Part shown: piece by piece, positions 10,456-22,884 of the stretch | Layout of the letters: each line of letters begins with the position of its first letter | Position numbering within the stretch: the stretch's first letter is position 1 | Source of the DNA: Lutjanus erythropterus | Lineage: Eukaryota; Chordata; Actinopteri; Lutjaniformes; Lutjanidae | Reading direction: 5' to 3' | DNA: 64,000 nucleotides | Assembly (NCBI GenBank): GCA_020091685.1 | Contig: CM034597.1 | Span: 29,066,388-29,130,387 of the forward strand | Notes under the pieces: model-generated | What the model was told of the DNA's origin: nothing | Database searches by the model: none | The model's input: only the letters and a program-made list of their open reading frames with translations | Made by a program: the position numbers and the translations under genes

Positions 10456-13115
10456 AAAAAAAGGCCTTGAAGAACAAGATAACTGGCTCAAGCAAATTTT
10501 CCAAAAGGGGTCTCTAATAATATTGTCCCTGAGCAAAAGAATAAGAAACTTGTAAACTCGTCTGACTGAACTCAATTTTCAGTATAATTCACAGTAGGAG
10601 TTCTAATTAAAACTGGTTTGAGGCTGGAAGTGGTAATATTGGCTTTGTTGAACAGGTATTTAAAAAGCTATAAACAGCCTGGAGGTATACGATAAGAACA
10701 AAACCTACAGCGCAGCACTTACACCGAGAACAAGGCAGAGAGAAGAAGCAGCAAAGGCAGAGCTCTTCCTAATCTAATCACTGTTTCCCCCATCAGCTGC
10801 ATCTCAGACACAGCCGGCTTGTGTGTGTGCGCGTGCTGTGTTGTGTGTCTGCCTTGCAGCAAAAGGCATAGAGCTAAATCACACAGACACCAACCGACCG
10901 TTGTACTGTAGAATTCATTCCAAAGCCTTGGGTACTGCGTGAGGGTGTGGCTGAGTGTGTGTATGTGTGTGTGTGTATGTGCGTGCGGAGCTAATCTGGT
11001 TATTGATTCGGCTCTGAACCGGAGCTCATATAATCAAATAGCTGCGAGGGAAAAGGACAGCCGTCCGTCATCTGTCTTAATGAGTAAACAGTTTGATGGA
11101 GGCGATGAATAACTGGGAACTACATGTAGATGTAGAGGAAGTTACTACACCGCTGATAGACAGACAAGCTGAAATGTTTATACCTACTGTATCCTCTGGC
11201 AAATCTCTTGGCAACCTTCTTCCTATGCTGAGTGACACCATGAAATATCAAACTGTTTCATTTGTAATTTCATACAACTGGTGTCCTGCACTTTTTGGTC
11301 CTTGTTATAGCTATTAGCCTGGTGTAATTTGAATATTCAGCTACATTTATCACAATTATTTTGACAGATGCTGTAATTGTGATATGATTCACAATTAGTT
11401 GAAATTATCACTTTTGCCTCACAATTTTCACTGAAAAAAAAATCATGATGTGACATTTCTTGTGGTCTGTACCTAATTGCACCTGTAATCTGTGAGATTT
11501 CTGCACTCTTATGAGCCACGCTGATCTAGTAAACTTGGGTACGAGATCAAGCTTGATGTAAACTGTTATGATGATCACACCTACTGAATCATAGGCTATG
11601 ACACAAGTCGTGGGATGCCAATTTTGCAAAGACAGCTCAAGTTAATGCTAAGTATTTGCAGCATGCTATGTATGCTAAAATAGGACACATAACTGTGGGT
11701 CATTTAGGTTGTAGCAGTAGTCACATTGTGAGCTGGTTATCCTGAATTTCTGATAGTTGCAGAATTTGTCCCAGCCTATCTTTGATGGCAAGACCTTGAC
11801 ATCGGCCGTCTATGAACCTCTCTCAAAGTGTAGCGCAGGGCCACCATTTTAGAGCCACAAAGGTATCGCCACGTTTCTTTCACTTTAGTCATCTTTCATC
11901 TGGGACAGATCACACGGTGTATATCCAGCCTAAGAAACTTTTTTTTTTTAATATCTGAACAACAAGATTTGTAGGCCAGGGGATCTGTGCAGCACTACAG
12001 GAGGTCATTATAATTCTGTTTTGTCACACATTTTACCTTTATAAAAAAAAATTACAGCTTCTGCAATTTGGATATTGTACTTGACCATATGGTTGCAAAA
12101 CATATAATATTTTGATTAACTGTGCAGCACAGTTGGAAACATTCACTTTTGCTGACATTGCAACAGCCAAATTATTTCAGTCACTTTCTTAATGCTATAA
12201 AGTTGCTTTGCACAAGTCATTAAACAATCAATTTGGAGTTTGACTTGAGAATTTATAGTGAGCCCATCATCTGTGACAATCTAATCTCAGTGTAACTTGA
12301 TGTGAGAGTGGTGCAATTTAGAAATGGCTTCTACTGCGGCAGGAAGGAAGGAAGAGTGGAGACTGGTGAGACACAAAAGCCTAAATGTATACCAGCACAG
12401 CAAACAGACGAGGCCCGCGGCACACCAGCTAAACCATTAAGTGTGGCGTGCATTCAAACGAGCAGATTAATCCCCCCTACTGCCGTACAGTGCAGAGTAA
12501 TTGAAAATGCCCACATGAGACTATCTCTCCTCCTATACTGTGTGCGCGTGTGCCAGGGAGGCAACATATAGAAGGCAATGGCTGATTGCCATAGAAAATT
12601 CTGCAACAGCGTTTACTTTGACAGCATGTGCCGGAGAGCCGTGCAGCCGTCATATAGCACACATTCATCTCGACACAGTTCCCATTTTCTCTTCTCTTTC
12701 TGACTTTTTCTCTCTCAGCCTCCCAGTATCAACGTGACAGGTGTGGGTCATGTCTGCTGCTGATGTTTATCAGTCTTGAGAAGCGATCAGATATCACTTT
12801 CCCTCCATATGCTGCGTAGGAAGGACAGCATTCCTGTGGAATGGAAGGAATATGCATTGATCGCGAGAACCCATATTCCTCTTAGACAAACCCCCTTCAT
12901 TATCAGAATTACTATCTCAAACCCTGGTTTGATAACTGCTAGCGTTTCTCGCTGGTTGGCTATCTCTGGTCCTATATTGTACTACGTTTAAAAGGCAAAC
13001 CAAACCTCTGACTGACAAGAGAAAATAGTCGGGTATTATCTACCTCCTCGCCTGCATTTTCTTTAATAATTCACAAGGAGATAGCTTTTCCTTTTAGATG
13101 GAGTCTAAAAGAGTC
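10456..13115. other. ELAVL4 intron, no gene seen
   Basis: AT-rich intron sequence with a GT-rich run at about 10950-10986. The stretch 12300-13000 has fewer obvious repeats but no credible exon. None of the open frames here shows codon bias or splice signals. Confidence 0.4.
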
Positions 13116-13123
13116 TCTCCAGT

Positions 13124-14164
13124 CAGAGATGGGCAGCATTTCAATTAAATCTATTTAAAATACGTATTCAATTACATCTCAGTATTATGTAATGTGTATT
13201 TTTCCTGGCAGAAAATTGTAAATTGTAAGAAATACTGTAAGAGCTTGTAGAACTTAAACACATGACTAAATATGTCATGTTATTCTTAAATAACACACAG
13301 TTTTATTTTTACATTTAGTTTTATTTTTTATTTAGAAAAAAGTGCACCAATTAGCCTGACTGGGTTTGTTGTGATTGCTTGAGGAAAGTTGCTTTGGTGT
13401 TTGGTGCAAATTTACCCAAAGATAAAGTTATGCAATCATTATATGATCCGATATTGCAACTGAGGCAAACTTATTGAATGACGTTAAAATACAACAGAAG
13501 AAAAGAGCAATTAGCAAACTCATGTGATCTATAAATGGCACATATATTGTACTTGCTAACTAGAAACCAACAACACGTCGTTGTACTAAACACACAATAG
13601 TTTCATTTCAAATGACTCCCAAAACAAGAACGGAGTGTACCAGCGATGTAAGTAACATCACATTTAACATGTGGTTGACATTGTGAAACGGTCGTAGTGC
13701 CAAAATTACCTGGTTAGGTTTAGGAACAGACTTGTGTCATGTACGAAACATAACTTAAGTATCTTAAAACTTTAAATAAGCCAACCTTGATGTTTGGTTT
13801 CACACGAGACACAAACTCATGCTCACGTTTTCTCACGCTAAATAGTTCTCATGATTACTACAGCCACTGGAGGTTGCCACCTAACAATAAATGTAAAAAC
13901 GCTGCTTACACGGTCAGCCTATATGACCATTTCATGACGAGGGCGGGCTGAAACCACCCAGCATGCACCTCTGAATTTGAAGTCTCTCACCACTGAGATA
14001 TTCTGATTGGCTACTTGAATTCTATGATTTTGGGGAGCTCATCATTTTGGTTTTAATAAACTTAATTCTCCTTGCTACAATTTTGTATTTTATTTACATA
14101 TTTGATGAGAAAGTATTTGTAATTTGTAACAAGATACTTTTTGATGTATTTGTGCCCATCTGTG
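13124..14164. mobile_element. hAT-like non-autonomous element
   Basis: The element begins CAGAGATGGGCAGCATTTCA and the reverse complement of its end reads CACAGATGGGCACAAATACA. The flanking 8-mers TCTCCAGT and GCTCCAGC match at 6 of 8, sharing the CTCCAG core. It is about 1.04 kb long. The interior is AT-rich and non-coding. Confidence 0.55.
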
Positions 14165-14612
14165 GCTCCAGCCTTATGATCTCCATGTACAGCGGCCCTG
14201 ATCATTATGAGTCACTGACCGCAACTGACTTGCAGATGGACCTTCTGTATTCCCCTTTCCTGCTGCTGCGGGATTTTCCAGCGTCTTGGCGTATTGTGTA
14301 GAGCGAGATCAGCCTTTTTTGTCCCTGTGTTGGTGCTGCTATTGATGAGATAAGGCAGGCTGGAGGCTGTCGTGTGGGATGTTGTGTTTGTAGGCCCTAA
14401 TGTGTCTATTACCAACCACAATGGTGCTATTTTGTAGCATGTTCAGTTGCATGCTCAATCTATAATTCATCCGGCTACAGAAATACATAAATGTTTAATA
14501 TGTCAGAGGCGGTGAGGCCTGTCGAAAGAATGACCTTGAAATGTCCTTTAAACATCACACAGCAACAGCACTGGGGCCAGTTAAGCTGCCAAAGCCAAAC
14601 AACAGGCAACGT

Positions 14613-14613
<1 letters not shown>

Positions 14614-14667
<54 letters not shown>
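14614..14667. repeat. (CA)27 microsatellite
   Basis: A pure CA array of 54 bp, one of the longest in the window. Confidence 0.97.
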
Positions 14668-14668
<1 letters not shown>

Positions 14669-17224
14669 CCTGTCTGCCTGCTGATGCTTTCCGCTGCTTT
14701 CTGTTCCCTTTTTTCTTGGGATGCAAAATGCAGATGAGACGAGTCAGCCGCTTGTGCACAGTCTCAGGAGAAACTGCCACTCAAATCCAAACATCTGTAT
14801 GAATACCAAAACACACAGGGTACAGTGGAGGATGAGAGGAAGAAGGGAAAGAGGGGAGAGGATCGAGAAAGAATGAGCTGTAAAGTAGCTAAGAAAGCCA
14901 GTGTTCCTCTCTCCTTCTGTATCTTTGACTGAACAAAGAGCTATATACACATGAATACCTCTTTCCTCCCACTGTATTTTCCATCGGGATATTTATTCTG
15001 AAAAGCAGCGATGCACAACAAGGGCTCGGTCCTGTGTTTGCTAGTGGGCTGAGGCGCTAACACTCCCCAGCTGATTATGTGTCTGTCTGTAGCAGTTTGA
15101 GCTGCTGCCAAAGGAATTAGGTCTAGTATTTGTGAATGCTGCTCCCCTCACAGCAGAATGCCTTGCCATGCCTCTCAGATTTCTAGCTTTTTAAAAAGAG
15201 AGGGAAAAAAAAACATTTTAAATAAATGAAGGAAATCGCTGTGGAAGCCTATTAAATTTTCAACGTGACCGTTTTGTGAGTCTTCATGTGTGTTTAGGCT
15301 TCACACAAAAGGAATATTTAAAAACCAAAGCGTGCTAATTGGGACAGAGATTGTTACAGCAGCTTCTTATTCAAACAGGCTTTTGGCTCATTAACTGCTT
15401 CCATCCAGCTTTTGTTTAAAGGAAAGTGGAAAAGACATTTACAGACAATAAAATATTTTGCGATATTTGTACAGTCACTGTACCACCAAAATACTGATAG
15501 ACTGCATAATGTGCTACTCACACAAAACATGCCAGAGCAGTGGCAAAACCTCTTACCTCAAGTGTAAGGGCAAAAAATAAATGACTTAGTGGTGTCATGT
15601 CACACACAAATCAAATCTTGACTTTGTAGCAGCAGTTATATTTTTAACCACCAATAGACCCCATCTATTTCATTATAGATAGAGTTTAACATATTAGTAT
15701 TTTGGAGTATATTCATGTTTTGCATTAGAATAAATCTACAATTATTATTTTTCTTAAAACTGAGTATTACTACTGTACTTCTGCAGGTGTAATTATCTCT
15801 GCCACATTTTAGCCTGGGAGAGATCACACAAGCAGTTGCGTGTGAGAGCGTGTGCACGAGTGACCAACAGGGCTGGACCTTTTCTGCAGTTATTCTTGCA
15901 TACAGCAGGCAAAAAATGTTTGTGCTCATTTATGATTGTGTACTCAAAGACCTCTCTAATTCACAACTTTTGAACAACCTTGAAAAACTTGTTATAAAAC
16001 CTATGTATAAACCAATACCGACTGCTTGTTGTCACTTGTCTTAACCAGTGGGGGCTGCCAGTCATCAACAGCTGTTAAACAAGGTTAACCTACTAGCACT
16101 GTGGGGAGTAACTAGTTACATGTGATTAAACAACAAAATAAATGTAACTGTAATCTGCACTCTTCTAGTCATAGCATCAATTTAGAAACCATTTTAAACA
16201 CTACATTCTTGTGAATCGGGGGAAATTAAATTTTTTGTTGTATGAGAGTTTTCACATATCCCAATAAAAAAAATAGTCCTGCAGGAATTCCCTGGAATCA
16301 TGACTGATATCTCTGGCTAACACGTCACTATGACCTCTGTCTAAAGAACCCCACTCTAAACCTCATCACAATCTGGGGTCAAAGTTAATACAGTAAACAT
16401 GTAATTACAGCTAACTGACTAGTGTCTTTGTGTCTAAGCTCCAACCGACTCCTTTTGTACATGCCTGACTGGCGTTGGCCACGTATCTACAGCTAAAGAG
16501 GCGACATGTACAGTATGACACACAGGCACATACAGTAGCTATTTACTGTATATGTACTCACATGCTTATTAATTAACAACTACATACGTGAAGTATACTA
16601 CAAATATGGGAACACAAACACACAACATGACCATTTGACATTAAACCATTCTGTAGCTAATTACTGTGGATGTGATGAACTGCAGCACAGCCACTTGAAT
16701 GTGAAAAAGCAGCAGCACAGCCATGCCTACTAAAGCACAACAATGTTAAAGGTCTTCTGCTTATCTAGTGTTTACCTCTTGTCCCTCTACAAAGTCTATT
16801 TTATGAAAGTCAATATAAGAATTTTTTTTATAATACATGCTGAGAAACAGCAGAACTAGCCACAAACAGCAAGTCAAACCCACAACATTAACCACTTCCA
16901 CCAAAATGTGCCCTATGTTTTTCTGCTGCTCAGTAAAACAGTCACAAACTATCAGATTAGCCGTGCGCCATTTTTAAAACTCTTTCTACAAGCAAATAAG
17001 CACACTGGGCCCAGGAGGAGAGTACAGAAGAGGTAAAAACAGGATGCTTAGATTTAGTTTTTCTGTGATTGATATCTCAACAGAGCTCTGGTCTGGGTGG
17101 TCGGCCTTAGTTTGTTCAATGTGAGGTCTCAGACTTTCATAAAATAGTGTTTTGAGCAATTATTTCACAGCAGCTATGTGTTACAATTTTAGAGTATAAG
17201 TTAGAGATCAGGAGAAAACAGGTA

Positions 17225-17470
17225 CAGAGCAGCAACAATTTTCTGACTGCAGCCAATATTTTCTGGTTTCTTTACTGCTCTGTGACAGTAAACTGATTAT
17301 CTTTGGGTTGTGGACAACAAGACATTTGTTGATGTAATTTTGGGAACTGGAAAAAAAACAATATTTTTCACCCTTTTCTGACATGTTGTAGACCAAACAC
17401 CTAATCGATTAATCAAGAAAATAATCAACAGGTTAATCATCTATGAAAATAATCGTTAGTTGCAGCTCTG
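17225..17470 (-). mobile_element. hAT-like element, AATCGATTAAT family, truncated copy
   Basis: In reverse orientation it contains the family blocks 'gggttgtggacaac', 'acatgttgtagacca', 'aatcgattaatcaag' and the terminal 'aataatcgttagttgcag'. The distal end is missing. Confidence 0.65.
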
Positions 17471-18638
17471 TGTGGTACATCTTTCTTTCTGGTTCTTTTT
17501 TCCCCCAATTTTAAGTTTTTGATAGTCAAAGCTGTGGATAATCAGAAACATAAAATATCTGTGGACTTCGTTCCAGGTTAAGCATAAATTCCTTTATCAT
17601 GAGAACACTATGAATAGTCCAATTATAAATTAAAGGTTAAATTTCATATCATGGGAACCAGAAATTATCATAGTTATCAGTATTATTGTGGTTTTGTTAA
17701 AATTAGTAAATATAAACACACTGAAATCATTTTACCAAGATTTATATTGAAAATCTGCAAATGTTCTAAATCGGCATCATGTCCTTTAGTTGTCAGTGTT
17801 TTAATTGACGCAAAACAAACACACATTGCATGTTGTGTTTGCGTCTTAAAGACTGTTGCTAACTTTGGTTTAATGCTGGACAGTATTTACCATGGGTGTC
17901 ATAATCAAACACTGTTTTAATAATAATTAAAATTTGAAATGGTAATATTAATTGTTGGGAAATTTATTATGAATAATCATTTTATGCCTCCGATATTTCT
18001 GCTAGCACCATGCAAAACAATTCCAAGTCTGTTTATCTGCATGTATGATGTGACACACCCACCTACAGTAAACCCTAGAGAGATGATGTCTGAGCACAGG
18101 AACGCATGAAAAGAAGATTAAGAGGCAATTGTTCCTGTGTCTGAACCACTTCTCCGTCTCCTTTCCCTTGCTTACTCTATCTATTTGCTTGGTGTTTAAT
18201 CAGGCTCTAGTTAACCATGTCACTCTGCATCTGGACACACGTCAGTCGCCCCTCTGACACACAAACACACACACACACACAGCGAACTGAAAACACAGAC
18301 ATACAAAACACAGCACAGGCCATCATGTAACTGAAGTGACAAAGTATTACTGTCCTGTTATTTTTTTTTCTTTCGCTCATCATTGATCACATCTAACTTG
18401 ATATCTGCAAATCACCTTGATTGTTCCTCAGACCTATAATCACCCACCCTCAGCTACACATCTGAGCGAGCACCCGTCCTTATCTTATGTTTCTCTGATC
18501 TTCAGTTACATTAAAATCATTGAGCACACACTCGGTCGGTGCGCTGTAGCTAATAAATTCCTCACACACCCCACCCTATTAGCATTGATGTGTAACCTTG
18601 GAGCTCATGGTGTTCTGCCTGAGGGTAATAGAGCCACT

Positions 18639-18655
18639 GTGTGTTTGTGTGTGTA

Positions 18656-18690
<35 letters not shown>
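18639..18690. repeat. (GT)n microsatellite
   Basis: A GT array with a few A and T interruptions in its first 20 bp, then pure GT. Confidence 0.93.
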
Positions 18691-18692
<2 letters not shown>

Positions 18693-20178
18693 CAAGCCAT
18701 GGCCTGTCTCCCGCCCAGGTCCCCCACTGGTTCCCATCAGGAGGCTTCATGGTGCACACTCATATCTAATACCTCCAAAACTGATGAACATTCGACTTCT
18801 TCCTTCTGACTGTCACTCCTTTTCATTCTCCATTTCTTTCACACTTGGTACATGATAATACTCGCCCTATCTTTATATACAGATAATCGATATACACTCT
18901 TTCTGTGCGTTAACGCCCCTGCTAGGCCCCTCCATCCATGCACATGCATTAGTCTGCTAGCTGTGAGCGTCCAGGGAGACAGCATACCATCCAGCGTCAC
19001 TAGCCTATAGTCACCAAACAGGGGAGTCGCCTTTGTTTCAATTAGCATTTTGATTGCATCCAATGGAAAGAAGCCAGCACGCAAACAATCAAACATTTAC
19101 TCGCCGACAAATGAATAATGCCTCCACTGTTCTTCATGCAAATACAAAAGTGAGTCAGTCCACTTTGCGGATGGTAAGAGAACCATTTTGAAAGCAGATG
19201 GATGCACCGAGAATGCAAAATAATGGTATTGATTGGTGACGCAGTATCGGCAATGAAATAAAACTCAATAAAATGACAGGAGGGAAAAAAAAATGGCCAC
19301 TCTGTCGCTTGGACGTGACGGATGAATGGATTAATGAATGCAAAGTTAAAGTGAGTCTGAGCAAAGCAGATGCCTTAGGTAGCTTATTACAATTTCTCTC
19401 ATACCAACACCCATTCACCAAAACACATAATTATTTTACATTCCCACACACTCCTATGAACAATGGGCTTAAAACTTGGAGAATGCACACAGCATTACAA
19501 TCAATCGTAATCCGGGCATGCGTGTAACTCCAACGCACCTACTCCATCTTTCTCCGGCTCTGGCACAACACATGGACAACACAAACTTGCACTGTGTACA
19601 CAAGCAGCATGACGGATAACATGTCTACTCATATTATTAACAAGGACTGCTTTGCATACATGAATATAAAATCCACAAAGGTCTGGCTACCATCTTACAG
19701 TACATTCAGCATCAACAATGTGCATGCCATCTCTGCTGCAGTACTATACGCAGGTAAATATTTCAGAGTGGTGCAAAGGCAAGGAAAAGGGGGGGACACC
19801 TACAGCCCTGGCTTCAACATAAAATGGGTGCTGTTCCCCTGATTTAACCCTTCCCTCCCTCTGTTCCTCTCTCCCATCCTTCCTTACCTCAACTCCTGCC
19901 TCCACACCTCTCTCCTATTAGCATCATATCTGGCTCCGTCCCTCCGTTTCTTAGTCAAACCCCCTGCTGCATCCTTCTCCCCCTGTATGAACGAACTTCA
20001 CATTCTGCACAACAAATACTTCAATAGTAGCACTGCATTGCCGGTGCTTTAAGAGTATAATACATGCTGACTGTGGGTGATTGTCTATCTACAACCTGCT
20101 CTAGCTGCTGTACGCTGCCCAAAATGAAACCATGGTTAACAACGTAGAGAGGATAGTGCCTGTAGCTTTCTTCCTTAC

Positions 20179-20202
20179 CATCTTAAACCCATTCCACTCC
20201 AT
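20179..20202 (-). CDS. elavl4: ELAVL4 (HuD) alternative first coding exon, MEWNGFKM
   Basis: Read on the minus strand from 20202, the exon encodes M-E-W-N-G-F-K-M and stops at a strong donor (ATG|GTAAGG, donor at 20178-20177) in phase 0. Vertebrate HuD has a known alternative N-terminus MEWNGLKM that replaces MVM before IISTMEPQ; here one residue differs (Phe for Leu). An in-frame TGA lies 14 codons upstream, so this ATG starts the frame. HuD is a neuronal RRM protein that binds AU-rich 3' UTRs and stabilises mRNAs; none of its RRMs is in this window. The next exon must lie beyond position 1, giving an intron of at least 20 kb. The identification rests on eight codons, exact phase, promoter context, the MVM exon 1.7 kb upstream and the divergent AGBL4 neighbour. 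Confidence 0.85.
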
Positions 20203-20600
20203 TTGGGAGACGCCGGCCGTTGTCTCACGCTGTCTCTCTCCTCACACAACAGCTACAGCAACGCCTCAGCAAAGAGAATCCCCTACTCTAGTCTCCTCTG
20301 ACACTGTCTCCTTATTTTCCTCTCTTCTTCTCTTCCTGTTTCTGCCTGTGAGTCTTAGCGGCGAGCAGAGAGCAGCAGCATACTAGAGACGTACGGAGCA
20401 AGCATCGCCGTCTTCCACAGATGCTGAGAGGAGAATGGTGAGGCTGGATGAGAGAGTGCTGGCTGCAGCAAGCCCTCCTCCTCCCTCCTTCCCTCCCCTC
20501 CTTCCGCCACCCGCCCAGTCGCCTGCTCAGCTGGAAGGTCAGACGCCCACTCCCCCCCCACCCACCTCCCTTCCAGAGGCTGTGATTGGCTTCTTGGCTT
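20203..20600 (-). promoter_or_regulatory. elavl4: 5' UTR and proximal promoter of the ELAVL4 MEWNGFKM exon
   Basis: Upstream on the minus strand the sequence becomes G-rich and CpG-containing. It holds an inverted CCAAT box (ATTGG at about 20584-20588 on the plus strand) and a GC box near 20514 (GGGCGGG on the minus strand), without a TATA box in this interval. I place the transcription start roughly at 20450-20500, which is an inference. A TATA-like 'gtatataaat' lies further away at about 20861-20870. Confidence 0.5.
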
Positions 20601-21136
20601 GCCCGTCAGCCCCTGGCCTCACCTCCCCCTCCCTCAGTGTTAACACCTTCGCTCTCTGGCTGGCTCCAAGCCCTTGTCGGCACACGCCAGCCTCAGCCTG
20701 GTTTGGCAGAGAAAAGGCTCTCTGAATCCCAGCAAAGCAATCAATCGCTGCTGAGGTCTGTGCTTGAGTGAGCCGGGCAGAGCAGCACGGAGCAGAGCTC
20801 TAGGAGAGTGATTGCAGCCTCAGGCACTATGGTAATAGGATGCCTGCGCAGCACTGTGTATATAAATTAGCTATTACTGGGTGCATGTTAAAATCCCCTG
20901 TACATTTACATGACTCAGTCTCATCTCTGTCTCTTACACGCAAAACAAACAGACACACTTTTATACATACATGCAGAACTGATTACAGATTTTGTCCTAT
21001 AAAATAATGATTGAGGCCATTTAGGAATTGTAAATCACTTTTTTGATTGTTTTTTTTCTCTCTAAAACTACAAACACTACATCTTTTCAAAAGTAAAAAT
21101 TTGACAAAAAGCTAAATTGCCTGCTATGTTGATAAA

Positions 21137-21452
21137 TAGGGCAGCAACTAACAATTATTTTCATTGTTGATTAATCTGACCATTAATTTGTTGATTAATT
21201 AATTAGCAGTTTAGTCCAATAAATATCAGAACAGGGTGAAAAATGTTGCTCAGAGCATAAGGTCATGTCCTGAACTGTCTTGTTTGTCCACAACCCAAAG
21301 ATATTCAGTTAACTGTCATACAGGAGTAAAGAAAACAGGAGATATGAACATCTGAGAAGCTGAAGGTGGAGAATTTGACTTTATTTTTTTAATTGACTCT
21401 ATCAAAATAGTTGGATTAATTTAATAGTCGATTATTAATCGTTTCGGCTCTA
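21137..21452 (+). mobile_element. hAT-like element, AATCGATTAAT family, intact copy with perfect TSD
   Basis: The 316-bp element starts TAGGGCAGCAACTAACAATT and ends with 'taatcgtttcggctcta', near-complementary termini. It is flanked by the perfect 8-bp duplication TTGATAAA (21129-21136 and 21453-21460), which places the family in hAT. The interior carries 'ccacaacccaaagatattcagtt' and 'aggagtaaag', shared with the other copies. It lies in the ELAVL4 interval between the two first exons. Confidence 0.8.
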
Positions 21453-21570
21453 TTGATAAATCGTGCATTTATTGGGGTTTAAATTTAATATCAGACGGAT
21501 GCAGGCGCACATTCGCTTGTACAATCCGGACACACCTGTCCGTACAGGTGTTTCCAGTTTGATTCTATAC

Positions 21571-21733
21571 AAGGCAGAATCAGTAGGATTTGTCCGAGAT
21601 GTTTGTAAACGCTCTTTCTCCGGACGTCAAATACCGACGGTTTTGATTGGTAAAGGGTCCAGAGCACGGCAAAATGAGGGTCTCACACTTCTTGTGGGTC
21701 ACTATTGTAGAAAATGTGACATATAATGCCTTA
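21571..21733 (+). mobile_element. MITE-like family 'AAAGGTAGAATCAG', short copy
   Basis: A 163-bp copy with 'ggcagaatcagtaggattt', 'gtttgtaaac', 'gacgtcaaataccgac', 'cttgtgggtcac' and the terminal 'atgcctta'. Five other copies are in the window. The ends are short imperfect inverted repeats (TAAAGGTA against TTAAAGGCA). The family has no coding frame. It is the copy closest to the ELAVL4 MVM exon. Confidence 0.65.
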
Positions 21734-21920
21734 ATCTGTTTTTTTGAATCTGTAGTAAATCCAAAGAAAGGTAATGGAAAAGACAAATCAGTACGGCGCT
21801 ACCTGTCTGCCTGCCGCGGCACGCTGCATGCTCACATTAAAATAAAGTGCGGGGGGTTGCAGCACAATAAAGCAACAAACAGGTGACATAAATATCCCGG
21901 GCTCTGTGATATCCACTCAC

Positions 21921-21929
21921 CATGACCAT
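21921..21929 (-). CDS. elavl4: ELAVL4 (HuD) canonical first coding exon, M-V-M
   Basis: On the minus strand the exon ends ATG GTC ATG followed by a consensus donor GTGAGT (21920-21915). Vertebrate HuD isoform 1 begins MVM-IISTMEPQ, with the first three codons on their own exon, so the codons, phase 0 and promoter context all fit. The ATG has A at -3 and G at +4. The frame upstream is open for about 70 codons but holds no ATG. A CpG-rich 5' UTR and promoter follow upstream (21930-22320). The product stabilises ARE-containing mRNAs in neurons. The rest of the protein is outside the window. Nine coding bases alone would be weak; the MEWNGFKM exon and the AGBL4 neighbour make the call strong. Confidence 0.82.
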
Positions 21930-22320
21930 TCTTGTGTCAGGCTGTCGGTGTTGCGGACGGTAACGGCAGACAAACTGTAAAAAGCCGGCGAAGTCAGCGA
22001 GGAGAGTCGGATGGAGTAGCGGCAGCAGCAGCGTGCAGGAGAGGATGAATGAACCGACGGAGCCAAAAACTAAACAGAGCGAAGCCGTGGGTGTAGAAGA
22101 CCTGCAGCCCTGTCCCGTTAAAGACGAAGAAAAACACACCCTCGCTCTCTACAAATAAAAAACTAAGACAAAAACAACGCGACGAGAAGGGAGAATCCAC
22201 TCAAAGAAAACACCCCTCTACCTTTCCCAAAAGAAAAAAAAAAGCCATTTATGGAGCGTCCAGTCACCTCCCGCGCCGCCTCCCATTGGCTGGGAGGGGC
22301 CGACGGGGCGGTGCTGAGTG
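21930..22320 (-). promoter_or_regulatory. elavl4: CpG-rich 5' UTR and core promoter of ELAVL4
   Basis: In minus-strand order there is a GC box (plus-strand GGGGCGG, 22305-22311), a CCAAT box (plus-strand ATTGG, 22285-22289) and a CArG or TATA-like box (22245-22254). A start at about 22215-22225 would give a 5' UTR of about 290 nt, which is inferred. CpG density is well above that of the neighbouring introns. No in-frame ATG precedes the M-V-M start. Confidence 0.6.
22245..22254 (-). promoter_or_regulatory. Perfect CArG box at TATA position
   Basis: CCATTTATGG matches the SRF consensus CC(A/T)6GG exactly. Its core read on the minus strand (CATAAATG) is TATA-like and lies about 40 bp downstream of the CCAAT box, so it could be bound by SRF, by TBP or by both in competition. 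Confidence 0.5.
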
Positions 22321-22884
22321 GAGGAGGCAGCAGGCTGGTGTGGTCCACGCCGTGGGGAGTGGAGAAGCATCATGCGGAGATGCTGAAGCAGTTAAGGTGA
22401 CTTTATGTTCGTGACTGCAAATAATTGTCTCTCATCTGACTGTCTCTGCATTCCGCATACAATCAGTATAAGCTTTAAAACGTGCATGTAGGCTGGTAGC
22501 TTTCATAGACGTGCCTTCTTTTGTCATTAAGCTCGTATAGAAAATAGGGTAATCTGCATTGTTACTGCAGTGTTTCAGTGTTTCTTGTTAAGCCATGTGT
22601 GGACCTCTCCCACTCTGGTGAAAAGAGCAGCTGAATATCCCTAACTGTAGTACACACCCTGTGTTTCGTGCTTGTTTTTCCTCCTGCTGTTTCCAGGATT
22701 TTAGAAATGCTCCACCATACTGCAGAAAAAAATGACCTTTGGTCAAACCAGGTCTCAATTCTTTGATTCTTTTTTTTTTTAGATTCTTAGAAAATATATT
22801 ATTTTATTCCTATTACAGTCCAGTCCAGTCTAGTTTTATTTTCTGTACATTATATGTCTCAAACAACAGATATTTCCCAAACAA

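Larger units (their letters stand above)
14173..20178. other. ELAVL4 intron between known repeats; part may be conserved non-coding
   Basis: This intron stretch has CA/GT arrays (14614-14667, 18256-18281, 18639-18690), a fragment with 'gtaactagttacatg' near 16109-16123 typical of a fish DNA-transposon relic, and the hAT-like copy at 17225-17470. The stretch 18870-19840 is comparatively repeat-poor and contains a POU octamer ATGCAAAT at 19136-19143, which fits regulatory DNA better than repeat DNA. The second ELAVL4 exon is not in this interval. Confidence 0.35.

Noticed and set aside
14491-14802. Open frames of about 100 codons on both strands over a CA array
   Set aside because: His-Thr and Cys-Val repeats are the translation of (CA)n; not proteins.
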